Shown: one piece after another, positions 34,401 to 44,546 of the stretch
Numbering within the stretch: position 1 is the first letter of the stretch
Layout of the letters: each line of letters begins with the position of its first letter
Assembly (NCBI RefSeq): GCF_030272615.1
Contig: NC_081412.1
Location: forward strand, 543,266,335-543,330,334
Length of the DNA: 64,000 nucleotides
Reading direction: 5' to 3'
Origin: Cryptomeria japonica
Taxonomy: Eukaryota > Streptophyta > Pinopsida > Cupressales > Cupressaceae
Notes under the pieces: generated by a model
The model's database searches: none
Told to the model about the DNA's origin: nothing
What the model saw: only the letters and a program-made list of their open reading frames with translations
Made by a program: the position numbers and the translations under genes

Positions 34401-35435
34401 ACCAAGCTGGATCTTGGATTTGAAACTTCCATCCTTTGTTGAGAACAACTTCTCATTCCCTATCATATGGTTAGAGTATCCAGAATCTAGGTACCAAACA
34501 TCTTTACTATTATTTTCACCCTTTGCATAAGATAAAAATAAGTGATCAGGAGGATTCTCACTACTTTCTTGAGCATAGTTAGCACTTTTACCTTCTTTCA
34601 ATCTGCATTCTCTTTCAAAGTGGCCATACCTATTACAATGGTAACATTGAACATTTCTCTTATCAAATTTGCCTCTACCTCTTCCTCTGAAACCACCTCT
34701 TCGTCTTGAAGAATTTTGGCTTTGCCCTTTACCTTGGCCTTGATTTATTTGGGCACTACTGCTGCTTGTATCTTCATTTTTTGTGATTAGCAATTTAGAG
34801 GAACAGGCTTTCTCTACACCTTCAAAAGAATCTTTCAATCTTTCTTCATGAGACATCAGGGATTCAACCAGTTGATCAAACTGTAGTTTTGTCAAATCCT
34901 TTCTTTCTTCTATGATTATTGCTACATGAATCCATCTGGGTGTCAAAGATCTCAACACCTTTTTAATCAAAACCTCATTGCTTACAATTTCCCTAATTGT
35001 AACCATTTTATTGACCACATATTTGACTCTAACACAATAATCACTTACACTTTCAACTTCTTGCATCTTCAAATTCTTGAACTCTCGCTTCAATGTCTAA
35101 AGCTTGACCACTTTAACTTGATCACTACCTTGGTAAGCTTCTTATAGAGTCTTCTAGGCATCTTTGGCAGTTCTTGCTCCTGATATTCTTGGAAATAAGC
35201 TCTTATCAAGAGCTATCTGAATGTGAAACAAAGCTTGAGCATTCTTTTTCCATGCTTCCTTTCTTGATGTTCTTTCATTGGCTGTAAGGGCATTCCAATC
35301 AGCTGGCTCTTCATAACCTAATTCAATAATCTCCTACAAATCTTTTCCAATTAAAAAGGTCAGCATCTTAATGCATCAATAATCATAATCATTCCCATCA
35401 AATTCTGAAATGGGCATATAGTTAGAATTCGACAT
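31442..35435 (-). pseudogene. Copia Gag-Pol polyprotein, broken
   Basis: It starts at the ATG at 35435 (MSNSNYMPISEFDGNDYDY), with several early Gag stops. The long open piece 33015-35093 holds CCHC (residues 150-163 of that piece), protease WYLDSGYSNHM (Asp203), GAG-pre-integrase LWHLRYGHLN, and integrase HSDICGP (Asp399) with ERK (Glu498). The second integrase Asp is Asn462 (RTNLGGEF), a disabling change. After a stop at KLSDIY the RT follows in pieces: 32775-32969 (WVKSMEEEIDSIHRNDTWEL), YVDD at 32348-32359, then RNase H at 31784-32182 (GFSDSDWGGSMDDRKST) and 31442-31684 (IYCDNVSAIKLAKNPVHHSRTKH). Same family as the decayed forward copy at 21536-28940. Confidence 0.92.
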
Positions 35436-35491
35436 GATTAACTTTGATGAAATTCCAACAATAAAACTTTAACCCAAAACAATTTTACCTA

Positions 35492-35502
35492 CTCTGATAC
35501 CA
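35492..35502 (-). promoter_or_regulatory. Primer binding site of the exon-4 copia element
   Basis: TGGTATCAGAG on the reverse strand, two bases from the 5' LTR, initiator tRNA-Met type. Confidence 0.88.
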
Positions 35503-35504
35503 TT

Positions 35505-35992
35505 TGTAGAATTTTGAACCTGACCTATCCTCTCTGAATCAACTGATTAGCAAACAATAATAGCAAAAAGAATAAATTGCAAAAAGAAATCACAATTTAG
35601 AATAAAAAATAAAGTGCCTTGTTTTTTTGGAATTGCACACAACAATTTCTTTATTGAAGCTTAATTAAAAAATTACATAGAGGCTATATATATAAAGAAT
35701 TTGTAGCCTAAAAGAATTAATAATAACTGCAGTTCTAAATATATTCCTAACATTGTATGGATAGCTACTAAGGCTCTCAAACTAAAAAAAACAAACTACT
35801 CCCTAAATTAAGAATACAATAAGTGCATGCACAGCATGGATTATTTACTAAAAACAAACTCATGCAAAAAACAAAACTAAAAATAGTCCTAAAGATTAAT
35901 GCATGTTGGAGTACATGCTTTATTTGCATGAATAAACAAAAAACTATTACCTAAATTAATCTAGCTGCATGCTAGAGCAGCATCAATCAACA
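35505..35992 (-). repeat. 5' LTR of the exon-4 copia element
   Basis: Pairs with 30914-31403. Followed by GGGTC and then GLR exon 4. Confidence 0.92.
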
Positions 35993-35997
35993 GGGTC

Positions 35998-36165
35998 CTG
36001 AGGATACCCGATTGGCAAATTTTGGGTGATGAGAGACTCAAGGCTCTCAACTTTTGGTACAATTTGTCTCTCAGTAAGCATGTCTGTAACTAGGCACTGA
36101 TACAAAAACTACAAAAAGCCAAATTATCACCACTGCTCTACCCAGACCGCTTACAATCCTCTCCC
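35998..36165 (-). pseudogene. GLR: GLR exon 4, first part (M3 segment and S2 start)
   Basis: From the acceptor TTGTGCAG the frame reads GERIVSGLGRAVVIIWLFVVFV, the M3 helix. A deletion follows: the conserved SYTANL-like gate motif is reduced to SY and the frame shifts. In the shifted frame the sequence continues MLTERQIVPKVESLESLI and LPIGYPQD to the copia insertion. Loss of the gate motif alone would abolish channel function. Confidence 0.88.
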
Positions 36166-36844
36166 CTGCACAACCCACAAAATTAATTTAAGGTCTTGGA
36201 AGTTATGTGAACTGCACTATAGTTTGGCTATCTATAATATAAGTAGAAGGGATAGAATCTTGTTACTTTGAGTCATGAAGAGTGTCGAAAAGGAAAACCT
36301 GCATACTAAAGAAAAGGCAACCGAATCAGAAAAAATTGACAGCTTTGTGCGTTGTTAAGAAAAAAGGATAAAACTTTACAAGAACAGAAACAAAATAAAA
36401 TTATTTAATCGCAAGAAAACAAATATTTCTAGAATGAAAGTTCTCGCTAGCAGACTTCCTAAGAGCAACTATAAGCCTTGTATCTCCACTCCTAGTAGGC
36501 AAATTGTGAGGCATAACTTATTCCAAAAGCGTTCAAATCGAAAACAAATGAATTGAATGAGGGGATTCTACTGAATAGGGAAAAAATTGCATAGATTGTG
36601 GTTTGATTAGGTTGCCTATATTTGCAGCATTAGTTTTGCTTGTTTACAATTAAATAATTTATTGTCCTGTATGCATTTTGCCATTTTTTAAAGCCTAGTT
36701 GATAATTCAAATAAAGGTGAAGGGCATCCAAATTTCTCTACATAATTTTCTCAACCACATATAACTTATCGAAATCCTCTGAATATATGAATATATTCAT
36801 GGTTACACATTCTAATATTTTAATATATGAATGTATTCAGGGTC
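36166..36844 (-). other. GLR intron 3, part below the inserted copia element
   Basis: AT-rich intronic sequence between the exon 4 acceptor and the AAAAC duplication at 36845. No coding content was seen. Confidence 0.6.
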
Positions 36845-36849
36845 AAAAC

Positions 36850-37412
36850 TGCTGGTTCTGGAGGCAGAGATGAACAAACAAAGAAGGGCGAAATAGAGAC
36901 AGAAAATACTGGAAGAAATCTAAAGTTAATCTGCTCTGAAAACAAGAGACAAAAACATTCAAATAACCAGTCCTTCTCTTCATTCATTCAAATATCAAAC
37001 CATACAAATAAGACAGAGCTTGAGCTCTTCAAATAGTTTCTTAGACATGAAAAATGGAAACCCCTGTTCTGATTCTACTCTCTGTTCTCCCTGTTCTGCC
37101 CTGTTTTTCTTACCCGTGCGATGCCCTTTTTCACATATATCTCTGTCTTGAAAAATAAAATTATGAACTTAGCCTTTTTGTCATAAGCCAAAAATAAATT
37201 CCATCGTATGGGGGGAAAACAAAAACTAATTAATTATATTTAATGCTGACTTAGCAGCTACCGTGCAGAGAAAGATATGATCAGGATATGCCATCAAACC
37301 AAATTCAAAAACTATCCTAAAACGGAGGCAAGAAGAGAGAGGAGTAGTTGAGCTTGCAGGAGGAGTATACGGATGCATTAAAGTTCCCTGCAATTGGGAT
37401 TAAATTCTAACA
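36850..37412 (-). repeat. 3' LTR of the intron-3 copia element
   Basis: 563 bp, TG...CA, nearly identical to 41803-42365. Confidence 0.95.
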
Positions 37413-37419
37413 CTCCCCC

Positions 37420-40400
37420 TTAATCACAATTGCTACCATCTATGATGCCCAATCGATCTCTTTGATAGACAAAACTTTCTTTTCCCAATGCCTTGGTGGA
37501 GATATCTGCACATTGATCTTGAGACCTGCAAAATTCCAAAAGGATTTCTCCATTGCTGATTAGTTCTCTAATGAAATGATATCTAGTGTCAATATGTTTG
37601 CTTCTCTTGTGGAATACTGGATTCTTTGACAATGCTATGGCTGAATTGTTGTCATAGTAGATCTTTGTTGCCTCTTCTTGTTCTTGTTTGAGATCTTTCA
37701 AAACTTTTCTCATCCAAACTGCTTGACATGATGCACTTGTGGCTGCTACATACTCTGCTTCAGCTGATGAAAGAGTGACAATTGGTTGTTTCTTTGAAGA
37801 CCATGAAACTACACCTATTCCAAAATGAAAGACATAGCCGGAAGTTCTCTTCCTATCATCAATGCTTCCAGCACTATCACTATCCGTGTATCCTATGAGT
37901 TTGAACTCTTTTGAACTTGAATATTGGATCCCATAATTCTTGGTTCCACTCACATATCTCAAAATTCTTTTACCAGCTTGCCAATGTGAAACTTTTGGAG
38001 ACTCCATGAACCTTGAAATCAAACTTACACCATACATAATGTCTGGCCTTGTTGCTATTAAATACATGAGGCTTCCAACAAGTTTTTTATACAAAGTTGG
38101 ATTTACCTCAGTTCCTTTGTCATCTTTACTCAATTTCAAACCTGTCACAATTGGTGTTGGGGCTGATTTGCAATTCATCATATTAAACCTCTTCAAAATG
38201 TCATTTGCATATTTTGTTTGAGAGATGAATATACCATTTTCATTTTGATTCACCTCAATGCCAAGAAAATACTTCATTAAACCCAAATCAATCATCTCAA
38301 ATTCTTTCTTCATATCTGATTTGAACTTGTCAATTGATAGATCACCCGTGAATACTAAGTCATCAACATATAAGCAAACAATTATGATCTCACCTTGCTC
38401 ATTCATTTTGGTGTATAAAGTAGGCTCACTGCTGCACCTATTGAATCCATTTTGTAAAAGATAAGAGTCAATTCTGCTATACCATGCCCTTGGGGCTTGT
38501 TTGAGTCCATAAAGAGCCTTCTTGAGCTTGTAAACCTTGTTTTCATGACCCAAAGTCTCATAACCAGGTGGCTGTTCCACATAGACTTCTTCTAAAATGC
38601 CATTCAAGAAAGCTGATTTCATGTCCATTTGATATACTGCCCATTTGTTTTGAGCTGCTATGGCCAATATTGTTCTTATGGTGTCCATACGAGCAACCGG
38701 TGCAAATGTCTCATTGTAGTCTATTCCGGGTTGTTGAGAGTAACCCTTTGCTACTAACCTTGCCTTATGTTTTTGGACATCACCATTTGCATTCAATTTG
38801 GTTTTGTAAACCCATTTCACTCCAATCACCTCTTTTCCTTGTGGAAGATTCACCAACTCCCATGTTTGATTCTTTTCAATAGAATCTATTTCTTCATCCA
38901 TTGCAAGCATCCATTTTTCTTCTTTAATTGCTTCTTCAAAATGAATTGGATCATCTACATGTGAATATAAAGCAAAAAGAGAAGTCTGTCCTTCATTGTT
39001 TCCACTTTCATTTTGCTCATAAATCTCTCTTAAACTTCTGATTTTTTGTCTTCTTAAGCTTGCCAATGTAGGATTTGACATGTCACTTGATGTAGACCCT
39101 GTGGAATGTGGACTTGCTGTCCCTGCACTAAAAATCCCTGTTGTTGATGGTGTTTGCTGCCTATTTGCTTGAGTGTTTGTTTGCATACGTGACGCTATTC
39201 TTACACTTGATGATGGTGTTGCTTGACTACCTTGTTGTCCTTGAATGGGTGTAGGAGGACTGACATTTGGAAGACTGCCTGCTGCTATATCATCTTCATT
39301 TTCTTCTTGTGGTAAAGTGGCTACAATATTAATGGTGGTAAATTGAACATCCCTGCTGATTGGATTATATAGCTTGTATGCCTTGGATTCATTACTATAT
39401 CCCACAAATATGCATTTTTCTCCTTTGTTGTCTAATTTTCTTCTCAATTGATTAGGTAAATGTGCATATGCAACACATCCAAAAACTCTCATGTGAGCAA
39501 CATTATGTTTTCTTCCACTCCAAGCTTCTTCCGGAATCATATTCTTCACACTTTTTGTTGGACATCTATTCATTATATAGGCTGCACATGATATAGCTTC
39601 AGCCCAATACTCATTTGGCAAATGTTTGGCCTTCAACATGCTTCTAGCCATTTCCATGATTGTCCTATTTTTCCTTTCAGCTACCCCATTTTGTTGAGGT
39701 GTGTAGCTAGTGGTGAATTGCTTGTGGATTCCATGTTTCTTGCAAAATCTTAGAAGATCATTTGAGATGTATTCACCACCTCTATCCGTTCTCAATGCTT
39801 TGATGTAGTGACCACTTTGTTTTTCAACTAGAGCTTTGAATTGACAAAAATATTCAAACACTTCACTTTTATGCTTTAGAAAGTAAACCCATGTTTTCCT
39901 TGAGTAATCATCAATAAATGTTAAAAAGTAGAATCTACCACCTATTGAGGGTGTTTGCATTGGGCCACACAAATCTGAATGGATTATCTCCAAAGGTGCC
40001 TTAGCTCTCATTGACATACCTGCTGGAAATAATTCTCTATGCTGCTTTCCAAAGATGCACCCTTCACATACTCTTTCCAGTTTCTCAATTAAAGGCAATC
40101 CATTGACCATGCTTTTCCTATGAAGTAGATTTAAAGCTGCAAAATTTAAATGCCCAAATCTTAGATGCCAAAGCCAATTTTCATCTTTAATTTCTGCTTG
40201 AAAGATTACTTGAGTGACTGCTGTAGTTTTTTCTTCATCCTCTTGTGAGTTTGTTGAGGGGGGTCCTTGAGCAAATTCAATTTTTAAATCAGGTTTTATC
40301 CTTAATGGAAACATCCTATTGTTTGTCATTTGAACCTTTGCTATGAGCTGATTGCTTGGATATTTGTCTAAAATTATGCACTCTTTGTTTTTGAAAGAGA

Positions 40401-41658
40401 CTCTATAACCCTTTTGGACAAGCTGCCCAATGCTCATTAGATTATGTTTTAAACTGGGAACAAAATAGACATCGGTTATATGTTTCTTCTCCCCCTTCTT
40501 GGTTAGAATGTTGATGTTCCCTTTTCCTTTGACTTCAACTTTATTATCATTGCCCAAAGTTACATCAGACTTTATGTTGTTATCCAAACTAGAAAACATT
40601 TCTAAATTCCCTGTCATATGATTGCTACAACCCGAATCTAAGAACCATACATCTTTTTCATTTGCTTGAGCAACATTGCATGCCAAAAACATAGTGCGTT
40701 GTTCTGATTTTTGGTTTTGATTTTCTTTTATGAAATTTGCATTTTGCTGCCTAGAGTCATATTGTTTCTTTCTACATTCATTCATATAATGCCCAAATTT
40801 CTTGCAATAGTGACATTGGACTTGAGATTTGTCATACCTTTGGATTTGAAGGTGATTTTGAGATAGATTTTGACATGAATATTGGCTGCTACCTCTTCCA
40901 CTTGAGCTTGATGGGCTGCCTCCTCTTCCTCTATGAAAATTTCTTCCTCTACCTCTGAAATTTGATCTACCTCTGCCTCTACCATGGCTGATTAAAACTT
41001 GAGACTTGAATGCATGCTCCAACGAAGTGTTTGCTGTCCTACTCAGCCTATGTTCGTGAGAAATAAGAGATGCATGAAGCTCATCAACTGAAAACTGTGA
41101 GAGATCTTTTGTCTCCTCTATGGTTACAACAATTGATTCAAATTTTGTGGGCAAACTCCTTAAAATCTTTTCAACCACTCTTTGATCTTCAAGTGTCTCT
41201 CCATGAGATCTGATTTGATTTACTAATCCAATGATTTGAGTGAAGAATGAATCTACTGATTCAGTGTCCTTCATATATATTGTTTCAAAGTCCCTTCTCA
41301 ACATTTGTAGTTTGGCTGTCTTCACCTTTGTCATTCCTTGGTAGGCTGTTTGGAGAATATCCCATGCTTGTTTTGATTTTGATGCACCTTGAATCCTTGG
41401 AAAAATGCTTTCATGAACTCCTTGAAAGATGAAGAAGAGAGCTTTTGAATCCTTCTTTCTATTTTTCTTCAATAAATCTTTATCTGCTTGAGACAATGCA
41501 TTATATGCTGCTGTGTCTATTGGTTCTGGGTAGCCATTCTCAACAAGCTCCCATAAATCTTGAGCACTAAACAGTGCCTTCATTGTGATTGCCCAGTAGT
41601 CATAGTTCTTGCCATTAAATTGAGGAATTTGTGGGTTTGTCAAGCTTGTGCTTGCCAT
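37420..41658 (-). CDS. Copia Gag-Pol polyprotein, 1412 residues, intact
   Basis: Start at the ATG at 41658 (MASTSLTNPQIPQFNGKNYD), the usual copia Gag opening. In order: UBN2-type Gag (20-215); an Arg/Gly-rich linker (225-258); CCHC knuckle CHYCKKFGHYMNEC (282-295); protease WFLDSGCSNHM (Asp341); GAG-pre-integrase LWHLRFGHLN (496-505); integrase core with Asp562, Asp625 and Glu661; RT from about 930, with Asp1012 in YQMDMKSAFLNG and YVDD at 1097-1100; RNase H with Asp1259, Glu1300 and Asp1336. Length and order are standard for Ty1/copia. One oddity is YTDSDSAGS, where most copia RNases H have DSDWAGS. No stop or frameshift is present. The protein would assemble particles, copy the RNA and insert the DNA. 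Confidence 0.96.
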   Translation of the reverse strand: MASTSLTNPQIPQFNGKNYDYWAITMKALFSAQDLWELVENGYPEPIDTAAYNALSQADKDLLKKNRKKDSKALFFIFQGVHESIFPRIQGASKSKQAWDILQTAYQGMTKVKTAKLQMLRRDFETIYMKDTESVDSFFTQIIGLVNQIRSHGETLEDQRVVEKILRSLPTKFESIVVTIEETKDLSQFSVDELHASLISHEHRLSRTANTSLEHAFKSQVLISHGRGRGRSNFRGRGRNFHRGRGGSPSSSSGRGSSQYSCQNLSQNHLQIQRYDKSQVQCHYCKKFGHYMNECRKKQYDSRQQNANFIKENQNQKSEQRTMFLACNVAQANEKDVWFLDSGCSNHMTGNLEMFSSLDNNIKSDVTLGNDNKVEVKGKGNINILTKKGEKKHITDVYFVPSLKHNLMSIGQLVQKGYRVSFKNKECIILDKYPSNQLIAKVQMTNNRMFPLRIKPDLKIEFAQGPPSTNSQEDEEKTTAVTQVIFQAEIKDENWLWHLRFGHLNFAALNLLHRKSMVNGLPLIEKLERVCEGCIFGKQHRELFPAGMSMRAKAPLEIIHSDLCGPMQTPSIGGRFYFLTFIDDYSRKTWVYFLKHKSEVFEYFCQFKALVEKQSGHYIKALRTDRGGEYISNDLLRFCKKHGIHKQFTTSYTPQQNGVAERKNRTIMEMARSMLKAKHLPNEYWAEAISCAAYIMNRCPTKSVKNMIPEEAWSGRKHNVAHMRVFGCVAYAHLPNQLRRKLDNKGEKCIFVGYSNESKAYKLYNPISRDVQFTTINIVATLPQEENEDDIAAGSLPNVSPPTPIQGQQGSQATPSSSVRIASRMQTNTQANRQQTPSTTGIFSAGTASPHSTGSTSSDMSNPTLASLRRQKIRSLREIYEQNESGNNEGQTSLFALYSHVDDPIHFEEAIKEEKWMLAMDEEIDSIEKNQTWELVNLPQGKEVIGVKWVYKTKLNANGDVQKHKARLVAKGYSQQPGIDYNETFAPVARMDTIRTILAIAAQNKWAVYQMDMKSAFLNGILEEVYVEQPPGYETLGHENKVYKLKKALYGLKQAPRAWYSRIDSYLLQNGFNRCSSEPTLYTKMNEQGEIIIVCLYVDDLVFTGDLSIDKFKSDMKKEFEMIDLGLMKYFLGIEVNQNENGIFISQTKYANDILKRFNMMNCKSAPTPIVTGLKLSKDDKGTEVNPTLYKKLVGSLMYLIATRPDIMYGVSLISRFMESPKVSHWQAGKRILRYVSGTKNYGIQYSSSKEFKLIGYTDSDSAGSIDDRKRTSGYVFHFGIGVVSWSSKKQPIVTLSSAEAEYVAATSASCQAVWMRKVLKDLKQEQEEATKIYYDNNSAIALSKNPVFHKRSKHIDTRYHFIRELISNGEILLEFCRSQDQCADISTKALGKESFVYQRDRLGIIDGSNCD

Positions 41659-41788
41659 TGTTGGCTGTGAATACCCTTGATCAGAAAATAAACTTTGTTG
41701 AAGCCTTTTGTTGATGAAGCTCGTGCACTAATAACCTTCAGTTCTTCCTTAAAGCTTTCCTTGAGCAACCTTTGGCTCTGATCAACCT

Positions 41789-41800
41789 GCTCTGATACCA
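41789..41800 (-). promoter_or_regulatory. Primer binding site of the intron-3 copia element
   Basis: TGGTATCAGAGC on the reverse strand, two bases inside the 5' LTR border, initiator tRNA-Met type. Confidence 0.9.
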
Positions 41801-41802
41801 CG

Positions 41803-42365
41803 TGCTGGTTCTGGAGGCAGAGATGAACAAACAAAGAAGGGCAAAATAGAGACAGAAAATACTGGAAGAAATCTAAAGTTAATCTGCTCTGAAAACAAGA
41901 GACAAAAACATTCAAATAACCAGTCCTTCTCTTCATTCATTCAAATATCAAACCATACAAATAAGACAGAGCTTGAGCTCTTCAAATAGTTTCTTAGACA
42001 TGAAAAATGGAAACCCCTGTTCTAATTCTGCTCTCTGTTCTCCCTGTTCTGCCCTATTTTTCTTACCCGTGCGATGCCCTTTTTCACATATATCTTTGTC
42101 TTAAAAAATAAAATTATGAACTTAGCCTTTTTGTCATAAGCCAAAAATAAATTCCATCGTATGGGGGGAAAACAAAAACTAATTAATTATATTTAATGCT
42201 GACTTAGCAGCTACCGTGCAGAAAAAGATATGATCAGGATATGCCATCAAACCAAATTCAAAAACTGTCCTAAAACGGAGGCGAGAAGAGAGAGGAGTAG
42301 TTGAGCTTGCAGGAGGAGTATACGGATGCATTAAAGTTCCCTGCAATTGGGATTAAATTCTAACA
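41803..42365 (-). repeat. 5' LTR of the intron-3 copia element
   Basis: 563 bp, pairs with 36850-37412. Followed by the AAAAC duplication. Confidence 0.95.
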
Positions 42366-42469
42366 AAAACGAAGAACCCGAGCTGTTTTGGTGTCTTTTC
42401 TATCGACATAAGAGTGACCATCAATAATATGCTCTAGATCCATATTTAATTATTATATAAACTCATGAC

Positions 42470-42799
42470 TCGATGTGAATAATGGTATAGAGACAGTATG
42501 AATGAGCATGAGAAGTTCCATATAAGTGTCAAGATTTGTTCCCGAGGCTTCCCTCGAAATTGCCTATTTCGTCTGTGTTCCAGAAGCCAAACAACAGCTC
42601 CTGTGAAGACGAAAAATGCAACAGTAGTAATCCACATGGCTGGGGTGAAAGGGCGGAAGACGGCCCACGGGTCACTCGATCACTCTTCTGCAATTGCTGC
42701 AACCATTATCAGTCCCGTCTCCGTATAGGGTTGTGTGAAATCTAGATACTTGCTCCGATTTGCAATCACCGATACATCACCCACAACCGCATCGAATTT
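42470..42799 (-). pseudogene. GLR: GLR exon 3: S1 end and first membrane segment
   Basis: After the acceptor AAAGCAG the frame reads [33 protein letters not shown], a TGA stop at 42680-42682, then WAVFRPFTPAMWITTVAFFV, FTGAVVWLLEHRRN (M1) and FRGKPREQILTLIW. These are the classic S1 end, M1 and pore-loop entry of plant GLRs. The expected pore-region wording after TLIW is degraded. The donor site is not clear, so the low boundary is approximate. Confidence 0.9.
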
Positions 42800-42886
42800 C
42801 TGCTTTATTTTTCACTTATTATTTCTGTCGATCAGTTACAAATATAGATTTGCACTACAAAAATGAATAGAAAAAGCGAACTTACC

Positions 42887-44234
42887 TGAATATAGACCTG
42901 GTAGACGAGGTCATCGTAGTAGCCTGAAGTAATATTGCCAGATCCATAAGGTATCAACTCATGGAGCAATTCATAATCCAATCTCCTGAGCACCGCTTTT
43001 AACACATCAATACAGAAGCCTGTAATCTCATAAGTCTGGTTTTGTGCAACTGTGTTGGCATGGACTGGTTTTACGCTGACCAATTGTGCAAATCCTGGTT
43101 GCCAAGGCACCCCTATTTTCAGTTTTTGCCCTGGCACAGGTTTCACGCATCCACGTGGCGTTTTTCTCGATACACCGCTCCAATTACCACTTTTTTAAAA
43201 GCAATATTCATGCCCTTTTCTGTCCACAACCCAATGACCTCATAACTACTTCCGACGACATTGATTATATCATACAAGCACTCCGAAGGTTCTCCCCTTT
43301 CACGACTTACTCGAACAGAGCCGCTCAGGCCGAGAAAGTTTGTCTCTAGGATTTGATAAAGCAATTGCTCTCCACTGTCAGAAACCTAGAAATTCAAAAA
43401 CTTGGTGCTGGTAGAGGCCGCTGAGAAACTGACATTAAATAACTCCATACGCAGGAGATTATCGATTGCAATAGCAATTGCCCACACTGTATCATATGCA
43501 ACAAGAGCGCAGGAATTTAATTTCAGGCTCGGTATTGTAGGACTCTGGGCTTTAAACCGCTGCTTCCATCTTTTATTAAATGTATTCAGCCTTGACTCGT
43601 CGGTTTGTGTGAGATTTCTTTTTACCCCCAACACACCATTCATAGAGAGGAGAGAAGTAGCGTTGATGGAATTCAGTAGACTGGCCAATCCGTCGGTAAT
43701 GATCCATACATAATCACTGCTTATTATCCCTAATTTGTACGCCTCGGAAAACAGGCTTAGAGCCAAATCAGGATGCAAATGCACATTGAACACTCGAGAC
43801 GCCAGCTTCATCACCTCATCCTGAAGAAGCGTTTGCATTGCGGATATATCGGCCCTGGGTGAAACTGCAGCTTTGAAAATAATTTTTGCCTCGACGTCTC
43901 GTAAGGCATCGTTTAAGGCGGGGATCACTCCTGTACCCCAGTCGTCATCCACGTACACAAGCCCCACATCCCTCCACCTATAGTTTCGTATCAGCTCTGC
44001 TGTTGCCCTCATTTGTATTGTATCACTGGGCGCCATACGAATGAAATAAGGGTGTCGATGCATCGATAGAGATGGATTCGTTGCAGCAAATGTTACAATT
44101 GGAATGTGCGCTGCAACGCCCAGATGCGCCACGAACTCATCTACCACGGACGTTTGTGGGCCGACTATGCTCACACATCCTTTTCTTAGCAGTTCCAACG
44201 GTGCAACGCTCATTTGAAGGCAGCCATAAGTACT
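42887..44234 (-). pseudogene. GLR: GLR exon 2: amino-terminal domain and S1 start
   Basis: From the acceptor AAAACAG: YGCLQMSVAPLELLRKGCVS, IVGPQTSVVDEFVAHLGVA, IPIVTFAATNPSLS, YPYFIRMAPSD-like and VGLVYVDDDWGTGVIPAL, a typical ANF-receptor-type bilobed domain. A TAG stop lies at 43386-43388 (after KFLNF). The frame then continues SDSGEQLLYQILETNFLGLSG. A one-base loss near 43180-43190 shifts the frame before SRKTPRGCVKPVPGQKLKIG, the S1 start. YEITGFCIDVLKAVL follows, and the exon ends at a GTAAGT donor (42881-42886). Intron 2 is 42800-42886 and joins in phase 0. Confidence 0.93.
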
Positions 44235-44305
44235 CTGTTTTATTCGCGAAGAATGAGCAGAAAAAGAGCACTAATGATTATGGTGGACAGAGTACATGTT
44301 GTTAC

Positions 44306-44546
44306 CTGCAGAAGCGCCTGTAAGTGCATCTTGTGTGGACCCTCGGATATGAATGTTAAGGAGCGTGCCATTCAGAACGCCGGTGTTTCTGTTTACTTCT
44401 TCGACTGCCAATTCAATAGCAGTCCTCGCTATTTTTCCATTAACTGTATCGAACGCAATTATAGCACCTATATTTATTGATGGACGATCCATTTCTCCCA
44501 GTGAAGCCGTACAAAACAAAAGAGCACCCAACGCAATGTGTACCAC
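44306..44546 (-). pseudogene. GLR: GLR exon 1: signal peptide and N-terminus, start codon lost
   Basis: The frame gives a hydrophobic signal-like start (VHIALGALLFCTASLG), then INIGAIIAFDTVNGKIARTA and IELAVEEVN, the usual mature GLR N-terminus. The codon in the start position is GTG and a TAA lies in frame just upstream, so the ATG appears mutated. It ends at the donor TGCAG/GTAAC. Intron 1 is 44235-44305 (71 bp). Confidence 0.88.

Larger units (their letters stand above)
30914..35992 (-). mobile_element. Decayed copia LTR retrotransposon inside GLR exon 4
   Basis: LTRs of about 490 and 488 bp (30914-31403, 35505-35992) share TGTAGAATTTTG...CAACA ends on the plus strand; the left copy starts TCTAGA by mutation. 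A 5-bp duplication GGATC/GGGTC flanks it. The primer site (TGGTATCAGAG, reverse strand, 35492-35502) and polypurine tract (31404-31416) place the coding strand as minus. The LTRs differ at around 30 places by eye, so this insertion is clearly older than the other two full LTR elements in the window. The polyprotein is broken. Confidence 0.93.
36850..42365 (-). mobile_element. Near-intact copia LTR retrotransposon in GLR intron 3
   Basis: LTRs of exactly 563 bp each (36850-37412, 41803-42365) begin TGCTGG and end CTAACA, with about 9 differences by eye. The target-site duplication is AAAAC (36845-36849 and 42366-42370). A primer site (reverse strand, 41789-41800) and polypurine tract (GGGGGAG next to 37413) set the coding strand as minus. 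One uninterrupted 1412-residue Gag-Pol lies between. It is in the same orientation as the GLR gene. All features needed for movement are visible, so it is a candidate autonomous element. Confidence 0.95.
30298..44546 (-). pseudogene. GLR: Glutamate receptor-like (GLR) channel pseudogene, interrupted by two retrotransposons
   Basis: Five exons in the normal plant GLR order are recognisable on the reverse strand: signal peptide and N-terminus (44306-44546), amino-terminal ligand-binding domain plus first S1 half (42887-44234), S1 end with M1 (about 42470-42799), M3 with S2 (35998-36165 and 30685-30908), and S2 end with M4 (30298-30606). A complete plant GLR is a tetrameric amino-acid-gated cation channel in the plasma or internal membranes. 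This copy cannot work. It has stop codons in exons 2 and 3, frameshifts in exons 2 and 4, a deletion in M3, a copia element in exon 4 and a GTG in place of the start codon. A second copia element sits in intron 3. GLR clade was not assigned. Confidence 0.93.
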
